Part shown: in pieces, positions 8,758 to 18,774 of the stretch
Position numbering within the stretch: position 1 is the stretch's first letter
Layout: every line of letters begins with the position of its first letter
Source: CAWJTV01 sp963845695
GTDB taxonomy: Bacteria; Planctomycetota; Planctomycetia; Isosphaerales; Isosphaeraceae
Length of the DNA: 64,000 nucleotides
Direction of reading: 5' to 3'
Assembly (NCBI GenBank): GCA_963845695.1
Contig: CAWJTQ010000012.1
Location: 248,001 to 312,000 of the forward strand
Position numbers and translations under genes: made by a program
The notes under the pieces: model-generated
The model's database searches: none
What the model was told of the DNA's origin: nothing
The model's input: only the letters and a program-made list of their open reading frames with translations

Positions 8758-11700
8758 ATGAACGATCACCACGTCATCAGTTATTCCGGGGCCGACGCGC
8801 TGGACTTCGCCTTCAAGCTCCATGATGCGCTGGAGGCGGGTCACCCCCACGTCCCGGCCTGGCTCGACAAGAGTGACCTCAAGCCCGACCGGGATTGGGA
8901 CGCGCAGATCGACGAGGCGATCCGCACCTGTGAGAGCCTGCTGTTCGTGATGTCGATCGACAGCGTGGAGGATCACTCGGTCTGCAAGCGCGAGTGGACC
9001 CGGGCGCTGCGATTCAAGAAGCCGATCGTGCTCCTGGCCTACGATCGGAAAGCCGTCCCGCCCTTCCGGCTGGATAGCCGGCAGCACATTGAGTTCAGCC
9101 GATGGCGCGACCAGGCCCCGTTCGACCAGGCCCTGGCCCAGTTGCGGAACCATCTGAAGTGGCTCAAGGAACCCGAAGGACAGCTTCGAGAGCTGGAAGA
9201 CCGCCTGGCGGACGCAACCCGCGACCTCCGCCGTGCGGAGGGTTCCGATCAGGAGGCGCGCGTCCGTAGCGATATTGCCGATTTGGAGGCGCAGATCGAA
9301 ACCCAGCGGCGGATCGTCGCCGACCCCGAAGCGGCCAAGAAGCGAACCGAGGAGAGCATCGCGCGGGGCCTGGAGCGGGAGCGACAGCCGGCGCAGCCGG
9401 TCGCGGGCATACCCCGCACGAAGTTCCTCAACCCGCCGCCGGCCCTCGCACCGAGCTATTTCCAAGATCGTCATGTCGAGACCCAACTGATCGGCGACTT
9501 CTTGAAAGACGAGTCAAAACGGCTGATGACGATCGTCGGCCGCGCCGGGATCGGCAAGACGGCGACGGTCTGTCGTGTTCTGAAGGCGCTGGAGCGGGGA
9601 TTTCTGCCCGAAGACCTCGGGCCGCTCGAGGTCGATGGCATCATCTACCTGAACGCCATCGGCTCGCGACGGGTCAACGCGCCCAACGTGTACGAAGACT
9701 TGCTCAAGCTGCTTCCCGCGGACGTGGCCCGGCGGATCGAGGCGGTCGTGCGGGACGCGAAGACGACTACCGAGGTCAAGATGCGGGCTCTGCTCGAAGT
9801 CTTTCCCAACGGCCGCACGGTGGTGCTGCTGGACAACTTCGAGGACGTGATCGATCCTGCGACGCACAACCTCACCGATGCCGAGCTCGACGAGGCCCTC
9901 CGTGCGCTGGTGCGACTGCCCCACCACGGGGTCAAGGTGATCCTGACGACCCGCGTCGCCCCCCGCTGCCCTGAACCTGGTCCATCCGGGCCGGCAGATG
10001 CCGCTTGTCCTCGACGGCGGCCTGGAATCGCCCTACGCCGAGACCATCCTGCGTGAGATGGATGCCGACGGCAAGCTCGGGCTCAAGTCGGCTACGGACG
10101 AGCGGCTGGCCCTGGCCCGCGAGCGGACCCGCGGCTTCCCCCGGGCGCTGGAGGCCCTCGTCGCGATCCTCTCCGCCGACCGCGATACGACCCTGGAGGA
10201 ATTCCTGGCCGGCCCGCTGCCCGAGAACGTGACCGAGGCCCTAGTCGGCGAGGCATTCAGCCGGCTCGATCCCACTCAGCAGCGGGTCATGCAGGCCCTG
10301 GCCGTCTATGGCCGCCCGGTACCTCCAGCCGCCGTCGATTACCTGCTCCAGCCTCACCAGCCCGGAGTGGACAGTGCCTCGGTCCTCAGCCGGCTGGTCA
10401 ACATGCACTTCGCTCGCAAGGAGGCAGGGCGATTCTACCTGCACCCGGTCGATCGGGAATACGCGCTCGCGCGGCTCGTCCAGGGCAAGGTCGCGGATCG
10501 GGAGGCGGAAGAGGCGGTCTTCACGCTCTACGGACTCCGCCACCGCGCCGCGGAGTATTTCGAGCAAGCCCGCCTTCCCCGGGAGAACTGGAAGACGATC
10601 GAGGACCTCGCGCCGCAACTGGCCGAGTTCGACCTCCGCTGTGATGGTGAGGATTATGAGACGGCGGGGAATGTGCTGGTTGGGATTAGCTACAACTGCC
10701 TCATGCTCTGGGGCTGGAACCGCCGCGTGGTCGAGCTGAACGAGCGTTTGCTGAGCAAACTCGATGATTCCCGCCTCAAGATCGATCATCCTGAACAATC
10801 AGGGCAAAGCTTACCGCAGACTCGGTCAGGCGAAGCGCGCCATCGACTACCACGAGCAGGCCCTGGCCATCGATCGCGGGGTCTGTGACCAAAACGGAGT
10901 GGGGGTCAGCCTCGGCAACTTGGGCTCCTGCTACAGCGTCCTGGGCGAAGTGGCGCAGGGCCATCGACTACCACGAGCAGGCTCTGGAAATCAAGCGTGA
11001 GTTTGGGCGATCGGGGCAAGGAAGGAGACAACCTAGGCAACCTGGGCCTCTGTTACCGCGACATGGGCCATACAGCCTCGCCATCGACTACCTCAAACAG
11101 GCCCTGGAAATCGCGCGCAAGGTCGGCGACCGGCGGGGCGAGGGGATCACCCTCGGCACCCTGGGCTCCTGCCACTGGGTCTTGGGCCAGGTGGCCCGGG
11201 CCATCGACTACCACAAGCAGGCCCTGGAAATCAGGCACGAGGTCGGCGACCGGCGGGGCGTGGGGGGCGATCTTGGCAACCTGGGCTGGTGCTACAGCGC
11301 CCTGGGCCAGGTGGCCCGCGCCATAGGTTTCTATGAGCAGGCCCTGGCCATCGCGCGGGAGGTCGGCAATCGGGCGCAGTGAGGGCTACCATCGCTTCCG
11401 CCTGGCGCGGTCTGTCCCTAGATGAGGGACAGGATCTGGACGCGATCCGACAGGCGATCGAGGCTGTGCAGATCGCCGGAGAGACGGGAGATCTGAGACT
11501 CATCAGCTCCGCCAACGAGAGCCTGGCCTTGGTGCAGCTCTTCGTCGGCGACTTACGCGCCGCCCGTGCCGCGGCGGAAGCCGCCCGCGCTCACGATGTC
11601 CCGAGGAATAACCACAACGTCCAGGCGCTCCTGGGCCTGATCGCACTGCGTCAGGGCGATCACGTCGCAGCCGCCGAGGCGTTTTCGGCGGCGATCGCGC

Positions 11701-11980
11701 ATGCCAAAGTGATCCACGAACTCTGCGACCAGAATTACGATGTCCTCGATGCCAAGGGACTGGCCCTAACCGGCCTGGCGGTGCTCGAGGGAGGCCGCGC
11801 GCGGCCGAGGCGATCGCGGCGTTCCGGGCCGCCCGGGCGATTACCATGGCTGCCGGGATCGTCGGCCGCGTGCGGCGGCTGCTCGACGCCCTGGCGCCGG
11901 CCGATGGGGTGGGCGTGTTGACTCCCATCTACCCGGCCGCCGAGGGGCGGGACGACGATGCGGGACCGGCCTTGTCATAG
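8758..11980 (+). pseudogene. TIR-STAND NTPase-TPR protein (NLR-like), several frameshifts
   Basis: One large gene is spread over several frames. Residues 1-115 form a TIR domain: VISYSGADAL, PAWLDKSDL, and Glu79 in VCKREW at the position of the TIR catalytic glutamate. A coiled coil follows at 140-200, then an NB-ARC-like NTPase with P-loop GRAGIGKTA (about 261-269) and Walker B TVVLLDNFED. After a C6 run at 9959-9964 the protein continues in another frame through a winged-helix-like region. TPR repeats (RAIDYHEQALEI type) run from about 10830 to 11375, then a helical tail ends at the TAG at 11978-11980. Further single-base shifts occur near 10785, 10955, 11010, 11075, 11375 and 11800. By family, such proteins sense phage or stress ligands through the repeats and deplete NAD via TIR. 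Whether this copy works depends on whether the indels are real. Confidence 0.8.
10838..11370 (+). repeat. Tandem TPR-coding repeats, period about 120 bp
   Basis: Five near-copies of a 40-codon unit are visible at DNA level, each starting near CCATCGACTACCACGAGCAG (about 10840, 10962, 11079, 11202 and 11322). They encode the TPR consensus with a G-L-G-x-C-Y turn. Indels fall preferentially in this block, as expected where repeats promote slippage or misassembly. Confidence 0.7.
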
Positions 11981-11984
11981 GATC

Positions 11985-12461
11985 TCAGCTCCGGCGCGGT
12001 GGGAATAGCCCATTCGGCCGGATCTCGACGCGGGATCGCTGATTATCGAAGTTGACGTTGAAGTAGCGGAAGAAGCCGATCTGACCGAAGGTGATGATAA
12101 TCGTCTCCTCACCATTTGCTTCCAGCGGCGGGTACAGGAAGGCGACCTTCGGGACGACCCATTGGTACGACGTCTTTCCCTGCCGGAACTCGAAGCCGAC
12201 ATCCTTGCCATAGAAGCCTTTGGCTTGCTGACCGCCGGTACCACGGAATCGCGCCGGCTCACGAGGATCGATCTCGACACCTATGCGAGTCGCCACGTTC
12301 ATCGGGATCGTCGTCTCGTCTGCGCCCGTATCGAGCAAACCCAATAATCGGCTCGTCCCCGCGGGCCCAGAGACCCGGATCGGAACCACGGGACGCCAGA
12401 TCGTGGGAAAGGGATGGGCCGGACTGGGCTCAACGTCAAACGGCCGGAACGGAAACTTCAC
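11985..12461 (-). CDS. Retropepsin-like aspartic protease domain protein
   Basis: The 158-residue protein has the retroviral-type aspartic protease signature LLDTGADETTIP, followed by GTGG and a beta-rich second half (VVPKVAFLYPP, FGQIGFFRYF). Such single-domain proteins probably act as dimers, with one catalytic Asp from each chain. No signal peptide is seen, so it is likely cytosolic. Its ATG overlaps the stop of the upstream small gene by 4 bp (ATGA), so the two are translationally coupled. It converges on the end of the TIR-STAND gene, which stops 5 bp away. The substrate is unknown. Confidence 0.75.
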   Translation of the reverse strand: MKFPFRPFDVEPSPAHPFPTIWRPVVPIRVSGPAGTSRLLGLLDTGADETTIPMNVATRIGVEIDPREPARFRGTGGQQAKGFYGKDVGFEFRQGKTSYQWVVPKVAFLYPPLEANGEETIIITFGQIGFFRYFNVNFDNQRSRVEIRPNGLFPPRRS

Positions 12462-12697
12462 CGCCGGAGTCCCCCCATGGCGACCTCGAAAATAGGATCG
12501 TCCTCGCCGGCTGTGGTCGCGACCGCTTCGGCCTCCTCCAGGGTTTTCCCCGAGCCGATGATCCGGAGGCCGTCTGACGACCAGGCCACCCAGCGTCCGG
12601 CCAGTTCCAGCGGCATGGACTGCGGCACCTTGTTCTTCTCGCCCTCGGGTTTCCGGCGACTACGCGGGTTCTTCGATGTTGCCCGGCTCTTGCTCAT
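12458..12697 (-). CDS. Small DUF5678-like protein
   Basis: The 79-residue protein has a very basic N-terminus (SKSRATSKNPRSRRKP) and a compact core, WVAWSSDGLRIIGSGKTLEEAEAVA. This resembles the small W-V-A-W-S domain often found before retropepsin-like genes. It overlaps both neighbours by 4 bp (12694-12697 and 12458-12461), forming the middle of a three-gene operon. I infer a partner or chaperone role for the protease-like protein; no function is established. Confidence 0.65.
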   Translation of the reverse strand: MSKSRATSKNPRSRRKPEGEKNKVPQSMPLELAGRWVAWSSDGLRIIGSGKTLEEAEAVATTAGEDDPIFEVAMGGLRR

Positions 12698-12927
12698 GAT
12701 TGCGACGAACTCCCAAGGTCAATATCCTCATCCGGCGGTCGATCCGAATAGCGATATTCGCGACCATACTTGAGAACCTCTTCGAAACCCTCCACATCGG
12801 TGACCGACCCAATCACTCTTTCCAACCAGTTGTCGGGATCGGGCATCTTGGCGAGCCGCCGCTGAATCTCGGCGATCGCTTGCTCGACAGCGGCGAGCCG
12901 CCGCTCGAACTCTTCTTCCTTGGTCAT
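12694..12927 (-). CDS. Small coiled-coil protein, first gene of protease operon
   Basis: From the ATG at 12927 the protein is 77 residues. It starts MTKEEEFERRLAAVEQAIAE, a heptad-like helix, then has PDNWLERVIGSVTDVEGFEE and an acidic tail. An alternative start at 12999 would add 24 residues, but GAGGG is well placed before 12927 and the extension looks non-coding. The stop overlaps the next start. No family beyond planctomycete hypothetical proteins is recognised. Confidence 0.6.
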   Translation of the reverse strand: MTKEEEFERRLAAVEQAIAEIQRRLAKMPDPDNWLERVIGSVTDVEGFEEVLKYGREYRYSDRPPDEDIDLGSSSQS

Positions 12928-13105
12928 GGCTTCAACCCTCGAGGCTGCTGATTCCTCTTCCATCCACTCTATACCGACCGCGCACTCGGGGACAAGCAAT
13001 GCCGTAAAGGAACAAGGTTGGCGAGTCTCACGGGAGTTGTTCTTGCGGGGCTTGTCGGCCGAGTCGCCTTCGATGCCGGCCGCCCCGTCGCGTGCACCGG
13101 GTTGC

Positions 13106-14669
13106 TCACTTCAACGGCTGTTTCCCAAAAGCCTCCGCGGGCGGCTCCTCCGGGACCTTTAACTCCGATCGCAGGTGGTCGAGCTTGTACTTCATATCGT
13201 CCTGGACCGCCCGGTATGCCGGGTCACCGTACACGTTGAGCAGCTCGTGCGGGTCGTTTTCGAGGTCGAAGAGCTCCCAGCCGTCCAGATCGGGCCGGTC
13301 GAAGCGGACGAGCTTGTAGCGGTCGGTGACCACACCATAATGCGGCCGGACGTGGTGTGGTGTGGGATATTCATAATATTGATAGTAGAATGCGTCTCTC
13401 CAATTCTCGGGCGTCTGGCCCTTGAGCAATGGGACGAGGCTCCGGCCCTGCATCTCACCCGGGACCGGCAGTCCGGCCGCTTCCAGGAAGGTCTCGGCGA
13501 AGTCGAGATTCGAGACCAGGCTCCTGCTGGTGCTGCCGGCTTCCGTCACGCCGGGCCAGCGGACCAGCAGTGGTGACCGCAGCGATTCCTCGAAGATCCA
13601 GGCGCTTGTCGAACCAGCCGTGCTCGCCGAGGTAGAAACCTTGATCGGCCGTGTAGATCACGATCGTGTTGTCGGCGAGCTTCTCGTCGTCGAGGAACTT
13701 CAGCAGCCGGCCGACCGATTCGTCCACGGCCTTGATGCAGCCGACGTAGTCGTGCATGTACCGCTGATACTTCCAGCGCACCAGGTCTTTGCCCTGGGGT
13801 TGGGCCTTGCGAAAGGCGGTGTTGCGTGGCTCGTAATAGGCGTCCCAGGCCTTGCGCTGATCGGGCGTCAGGACCTTCGGCGGGGTGAGCTTCAGATCGA
13901 CGTCGTTCATGGTCTTCTCGATCGTCATGTCCTGGTCGTGCTCGGCGAGGCCGCGCCCGGAATAGTCGTCGAAGAGGGTGGGCGGCTCGGGATACGTGCG
14001 ATCGGCGTCGTGGCCCAGGTGGCGGAGGGCCGGCAGCCACTCGCGGTGCGGCGCCTTGTGCTGGCACATCAACAGGAATGGCTTCGACTTGTCGCGACTC
14101 TTCAGCCAGGCGATGCTCGAATCCGTGATGAGGTCGGTGGTATAGCCTTCGTGCTTCACTTTTTGACCGTTATGGATCATGGGCGGGTTGTAGTACACGC
14201 CCTGGCCCGGCAGGATATGCCACTCGTCGAAACCGGTCGGGTCGGTGACGAGGTGCCACTTGCCGATGATCGCCGTCTGGTAGCCGGCGGCGTGCAGGAG
14301 CTTCGGAAACGTGGTCTGCGAGCTGTCGAATCGGCTGTTGGTGTTATTGTAGAAACCGTTGCAGTGAGAGTACTTCCCGGTCAGGACCGAGGCGCGGCTG
14401 GGTCCGCAAATGGAGTTCGGCACGACGCAGCGGTCGAATCGCATCCCTTCCCGGGCCAGACGATCGATGTTCGGAGTCTCGATCAAGTGCCGTGGGTCGT
14501 TGTAGGCGCTGATGGCCTGGTAGGCATGATCGTCGCTGAAGATGAAAAGGATGTTCGGCGGCTTTCGACTCGGCGCGGGGTTCTGGGCTCGAGCGACCGG
14601 GGGAGCCCCGGCGAGGCCGCAGGCGATCACGAGCATCAGGCAAGCCGAGCACACGCGGTTCCGCTTCAT
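13106..14669 (-). pseudogene. Exported type I sulfatase, one frameshift
   Basis: The N-terminus has a signal peptide (residues 1-28), then PPNILFIFSDDHAYQAIS and the sulfatase signature C-G-P-S-R-A-S-V-L-T-G-K-Y with Cys88 as the formylglycine precursor. The frame breaks near 13601 at CGC-C-TGGATC. Removing one C gives GWFDKRWIFEESLRSPLLVR, and the protein continues normally to DLENDPHELLNVYGDP and its stop at 13106. Everything except the single base is well preserved, so this may be a functional enzyme with a sequencing error. It is a different subfamily from the sulfatase at 4091-5554. Confidence 0.85.
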
Positions 14670-14875
14670 CGATGGCTCCTTTCGGTTGACCCCAGGCGGG
14701 GAGGCGATCCGAGGGGACGATGAAAACCAGCATGAGGCATGACGCGAACCAATTCAACCGGGTTCCTCCCGACCCGAGGATCTCGTGGAGTCCCCGTGGG
14801 ATGCGTCCAGGAAACTTTACCCTCGGGTGTCACAGCGCGCATCGTTTTGGGAAGTATTCTTCCAGGAGGATCGTG

Positions 14876-15050
14876 ATGACAGGAGACTGTGACGCGGCTT
14901 CGACCGATGAGACGCTCAGCCGGCTCTCGCGAGCCCGGGCGGGGGACCCGCGCCTTCGACGAGCTCTTTGGGCGGCATGGTGTGGCCTTACATCGGGCCG
15001 TCGCTTGGGCCGCGATCCACAGTCTGCCGCTCTCCGAAGCCGCTCTGTAG
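14876..15050 (+). pseudogene. Remnant of an ECF RNA polymerase sigma factor
   Basis: A strong AGGAGG ribosome-binding site precedes the ATG at 14876. The frame encodes DETLSRLSRARAGDPR, and after a one-base shift near 14955 reads AFDELFGRHGVALHRAVAW. This is the start of region 2 of planctomycete ECF sigma factors (RARAGD-x-AFDELF-x-RH). It stops at 15048-15050 and the rest of the sigma factor is not recognisable downstream, so this looks like a true remnant rather than a single sequencing error. Confidence 0.5.
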
Positions 15051-15624
15051 GTGGCCGAGACTTTCAATCCGACCCGGAGTCGAGACGAGGAACCCGTAGC
15101 GAGAATCCGTTCTGCGCAGGAGTTAGCGCGTCCGCCTCCTGCGAAGGTCGCGCATCCAACCGGCGGGACCCTCTGAACTCTCGATCTCTTGATACTCAGG
15201 CCGGTTCACCCTCCGCTCGGCGTCAGTTCTTGCGTCGGACAACCCTCCCACCACCGGACGGGGGTCCGATCCCAAGAAACGGAGACGGTGCGCGCAAAGC
15301 CGGCTAACGTGACGAGGGATCTTGAACATCCGCGACAGAGATTCAGCACTCGCGCCATCGGGACCGATGCCTCACCTTGCGAGGGTTTGACGCTGGTGCA
15401 ACGAACCTGCGCCGCGGTATCCTTGAGAGAGGCCGTCGTCCGTGTTGTGAACGTCTGACAACCGCGAGAGAGGGGTGGCTTACAAGTGTAAGATATGTAA
15501 AGGGTGAATATCCCCCTCTTATCGACGAAATCCGAGACGTCGTTTAGGGACTTACGTCAAATTGCCGGTGTAAAGCCTCGTTTAGAACTCACAGTTGTCA
15601 TCCCGGCGAGTCGAGGACCGAACC
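15051..15624. other. Non-coding or degraded region
   Basis: No open frame here has a credible start or domain. It may hold the decayed remainder of the sigma-factor gene and its regulated partner, but I cannot recognise either. Confidence 0.4.
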
Positions 15625-15999
15625 ATGCGAGTGCCCCGTGTGCGGTTTACGGTGCGGCAGATCATGGTCGCGGTGGCAGTCGTCTCGCTTGCCCTCTGTG
15701 AGGAGAATTATCGGCGAAAGCGAGCGACCGAGCAGCGACGCGAATCGTTCGAGTCACGGGCTAGGATCTACCGCATCTACGCCTGTCAGTTCCGGGATGT
15801 CTATGAGAAACGGACATCGGACGTCTTTTCGCTTGGTCATGGCCCGGAGTTTGCTGCTACCCCGGCGCTGCGACTGAAGTGGGCGCAGTATTACGAGAGT
15901 CTCGTAGGTAAGTACGAGCACGCCGCCTCCCGCCCCTGGGACCCCGTTCCTCCCGACCCTCCGACGCCCGAGCTCGTCATCCCCGGCGACCAGTATTGA
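15625..15999 (+). CDS. Small single-helix membrane protein, hypothetical
   Basis: From the ATG at 15625 the product is 124 residues. It begins MRVPRVRFTVRQIMVAVAVV, the basic plus hydrophobic anchor seen on many planctomycete proteins, then a charged helical region (ENYRRKRATEQRRESFESRA) and a Pro-rich C-terminus. An in-frame ATG 10 codons earlier (15595) gives a poorer N-terminus; GAGG precedes 15625. Function unknown. Confidence 0.6.
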   Translation: MRVPRVRFTVRQIMVAVAVVSLALCEENYRRKRATEQRRESFESRARIYRIYACQFRDVYEKRTSDVFSLGHGPEFAATPALRLKWAQYYESLVGKYEHAASRPWDPVPPDPPTPELVIPGDQY

Positions 16000-16053
16000 C
16001 GGATTAGAGGCACGAAGACAGCGTATGTGGTCATCGATAGTTGAGCCGGACAT

Positions 16054-16474
16054 ATGGGCCGTTCCGGGGCGATCTGTATGCAGATGCGCAGGCCGAACCT
16101 CCGAGAGCCGACCGACCGGGAACGACTCATTTCGGAGTGGCTGGGTTACGCCGAGTCGGGGAACGAAGACCGCTCCTGGGCCTACGCCGTCTTGAGCGAT
16201 CTCATCGACGAAGATCCTGGCCTTGCGTGGGAAGTCATCCTGGATCTCCTCCATCGTGCGCGCAACCGAGAGCGCATTCGGCCTGGCGGCGGCAGGCCCA
16301 CTCGAAGACCTCGTCGCCTGGCACGGGCGGGAAGTGATCGACCTCATCGAGCCCCGAGTGCGGGACGACGAACTTCTGCGGAGGGCACTGTCGGTGCTGT
16401 GGGTGGGACGAGACACGCTCGATTCGGAGACCCTCGCGCGATTCGGGAGCCTTGGAGTCGAGCGCATCGGGTGA
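16054..16474 (+). pseudogene. DUF6869-like protein, one frameshift
   Basis: The first part reads LISEWLGYAESGNEDRSWAY and PGLAWEVILDLLHRA. A one-base shift near 16262 then gives SAFGLAAAGPLEDLVAWHGR and a C-terminus ending VERIG. This order of segments matches the DUF6869 family of small helical proteins common in planctomycetes and actinobacteria; no function is known. The start could also be the ATG at 16078. The break may be a sequencing error. Confidence 0.5.
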
Positions 16475-16673
16475 ATTATCGATGAAACGGGCACGTTGAG
16501 CCCCCGAGGCCCCATCCATGCGCCTCCCCGGGATGACGATGCGGCCGTGGATGGTCGCGGTGGTGGTCGTCGGGCTGGTGACGAGAAACGTGTCCCCGGA
16601 GTAGAATGCAGGTCGGTTCCGGGAACTGCCCGGAGACGGCGGTGCTTGGGGCGCGGGACGGATGGGGGATGCC

Positions 16674-17126
16674 ATGCTTCCGGTCGGCGAGTGTCGGGAG
16701 CTTGTGATTCGGGTCCGCGAGGGTCTCCGGCTGGCGGTCGGGGCCATGCTGTCCTGGCGTGAATCGCTGGCCACGCTGGCGATCGGGACGCTCTCCACCG
16801 CGCTCGGGGTCGCGGCGCTGGCGGCGCTGGCCGTGCGCCACCCGCGCTTCGACATGGTCGATGCGGCGTTCGTCGGCCACTGGCTGGGGATCGCCGGCAT
16901 CTTCTTGGCCCTCCGGATCGGGCGCGGCATGTCGCTGCTCTCGATGCTCGGCACGGCGCTGTGCCTCGTGGTGGTGGGGCCGATCTACGCGCTGGCGGCC
17001 CTTGGGCTGCTGGGTATCGCGGCGTGGATGGTGCTCTCCGTGTGGGCCGTGCGCGGTGCTACGCGTCCTCGGCGGATAGCCGTACCACTAGAGTCTGTCC
17101 CGGAAACTTCAAAGGCTGTCTCGTAG
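16674..17126 (+). CDS. Small integral membrane protein, hypothetical
   Basis: The 150-residue product has three or four hydrophobic helices, including LAIGTLSTALGVAALAALAV, FVGHWLGIAGIFLALRIG and ALCLVVVGPIYALAALGLLG, so it sits in a membrane. GGGGGA precedes the chosen ATG at 16674; an in-frame ATG at 16662 is also possible. The last codons and stop lie next to a palindromic repeat beginning at 17123. No family is recognised. Confidence 0.55.
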   Translation: MLPVGECRELVIRVREGLRLAVGAMLSWRESLATLAIGTLSTALGVAALAALAVRHPRFDMVDAAFVGHWLGIAGIFLALRIGRGMSLLSMLGTALCLVVVGPIYALAALGLLGIAAWMVLSVWAVRGATRPRRIAVPLESVPETSKAVS

Positions 17127-17188
17127 GGTGCTCTATGAGCACCGAATTCGGCAAAGTCCGCCGTCTCGGTGCTCACAGAGCACCCTAC
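17123..17188. repeat. Palindromic repeat, GTAGGGTG type
   Basis: Two 23-bp arms (17123-17145 and 17166-17188) match with one mismatch and can form a hairpin with a 20-nt loop. The outer sequence GTAGGGTG...CACCCTAC is shared with repeats near 18.8, 23.9 and 31.2 kb. It overlaps the last codon of the small membrane protein and could serve as a terminator. Confidence 0.75.
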
Positions 17189-17249
17189 AAAGACCTTCTG
17201 AGTTGGCTCGTCGAGTGGGTTCTCCTTCGATGTTCCCGCGAGTGGGGGC

Positions 17250-18425
17250 TCAATCCGTTGCCCGCGCGTTGGCCAGGGCGAGCAGGGCGAAGGAGGTCAC
17301 GATATGGGGGTCACCCTCCATGAATCGGTCATCGTGGTTGACCCAACTTCCGTTGGCATTCTGCCGCTTGGCCAGGGCCGCGACGAGCTCGGCTCGCCAG
17401 TTGTGCTGGTGGCCCTCGGCGTCCACGAGCGTCGGTTTGCCCATGAGGGCCATCGCCTTGGCGAATGTCTGATAGTAGTAATAGAGCCCGCGCTGACCCT
17501 GGCCGGGGTTCTCGTCCAGCGTGTAGTTCTTCTTGATGTATTCGAGGGCCGCCTTGACGCGCGGATCGTCCTGGGTGAGTCCCGCGTAGATCATGCTCTT
17601 GAGTCCCGCGTAGGTCATCCCGGCGTAGGAGCGGAGGCCGCCGTCGGCGCCCTTGGGCGCCGCCTGGCCGCGGCCTTTGGCCGTCTTGCCCCGGGGACCT
17701 CCACTTCCGCTCTCCGTTCCGGCGGCCGGATTGTAGACGAACCCGCCGTCGTTGACCTTCGCGGCTCTCGGCTGGTCGTTGAACTCGCTTTTGAGGTTCT
17801 GGCACCGCGAGACGAAGATCAGTGCCTTCTGGAGCGCGGGGTCATCGGGAGGCAGGCCGGTGTCGCGAAGAGCCTCGATAAAGAACGCCGTATTGGAGAG
17901 GTCCGGCCGGCTGTTGCCGCCGCCGTAGCCCAGCCCGCCATATTCGGGATCATCGCGTCGCTTGCCTTCGCCCTCGTCGAGCTGGGTCGATTTGAGGAAG
18001 TCCTGTCCGCCCTTGATGATTCGATTGTAGCGACCGGCGCGATTGGCCTCGTGGAAGGCCATCAGGGCGACCGAGGTCGTGTAAACCGAGTGCGGTGCCT
18101 CCGACAGACCACCCTTGGGACCGATGTACCGCTCGAGAAAAGCCAGGCCCTTGGTGACCGCCGGATCGTCGGGTGTGACGCTCCCGGACCGGAGCATCGC
18201 CGTCACGACCAATGCCGTGATGCCCGGTTCGCGATCGCCCGACCAGCTCCCGTCGCTCCCCTGCCGGGGCCGGAGGAAGGCGACCGCCTTACCGGCGATC
18301 GCGGCGGCATCCGGCACTTCGTCATCGGCGGCAACAACGCGGGCCGGCCATGTTGCCAGGCCAATCAGGCCCGCGCCCTGAACGCCCCGGGCGAGAAATG
18401 TCCGTCGCGAGCAGATCCGCATCAT
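17250..18425 (-). CDS. Tat-exported prenyltransferase/squalene-cyclase-like protein
   Basis: From the ATG at 18425 (GGGGAG site about 8 bp upstream) the protein has 391 residues. It starts with a Tat signal containing the twin-arginine CSRRTFLARG and a hydrophobic stretch ending VVAADD. The body is built of repeated helical hairpins with QW-like motifs (QGSDGSWSG, GLSEAPHSVYTTSVALMAF, NANGSWVNHDD), the alpha/alpha-barrel fold of squalene-hopene cyclases and prenyltransferase beta subunits. The cyclase DxDD motif is not seen, so a terpene-cyclase reaction is doubtful. Such exported proteins are common in planctomycetes and are of unknown substrate. An upstream ATG at 18491 would place 22 residues before the Tat signal and is less likely. 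Confidence 0.82.
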   Translation of the reverse strand: MMRICSRRTFLARGVQGAGLIGLATWPARVVAADDEVPDAAAIAGKAVAFLRPRQGSDGSWSGDREPGITALVVTAMLRSGSVTPDDPAVTKGLAFLERYIGPKGGLSEAPHSVYTTSVALMAFHEANRAGRYNRIIKGGQDFLKSTQLDEGEGKRRDDPEYGGLGYGGGNSRPDLSNTAFFIEALRDTGLPPDDPALQKALIFVSRCQNLKSEFNDQPRAAKVNDGGFVYNPAAGTESGSGGPRGKTAKGRGQAAPKGADGGLRSYAGMTYAGLKSMIYAGLTQDDPRVKAALEYIKKNYTLDENPGQGQRGLYYYYQTFAKAMALMGKPTLVDAEGHQHNWRAELVAALAKRQNANGSWVNHDDRFMEGDPHIVTSFALLALANARATD

Positions 18426-18774
18426 CAGTGAAACTCCCCGATCGAGAACCATGGCGCAGCGCGGGTTGATCTTCGCGTCCGGTGCGTTCATTTAGCAACT
18501 GCCGCGCCGACCATCGGGACGATGCGCAAGTCTCTGTGAAGCAATGGATTGGAGGATTCTTGCCCATCAGCGTGCGCGGTTTCGTGGCGGAACTTTCACC
18601 AGCGAAGGACAATTCCTGTCCAGGAATCGCTCGGAGACCTGGGTGAATGCGACCACCGGGACCGGGTTGAAGTCTGGGGCAATTTCCGAATCGTCTCCGG
18701 GCTTATTCTGGCGAGTGCCGTTCCGAGCTCAAAGGGTGTACGAGAATGGTGTAGTAGCCCACCGAAGGCGCCGC
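18426..18774. other. Intergenic region
   Basis: No credible gene is seen. Its right end (18731-18745) carries AAAGGGTGTACGAGA, the same terminal sequence that bounds the repeat at 31163-31263. Confidence 0.45.
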
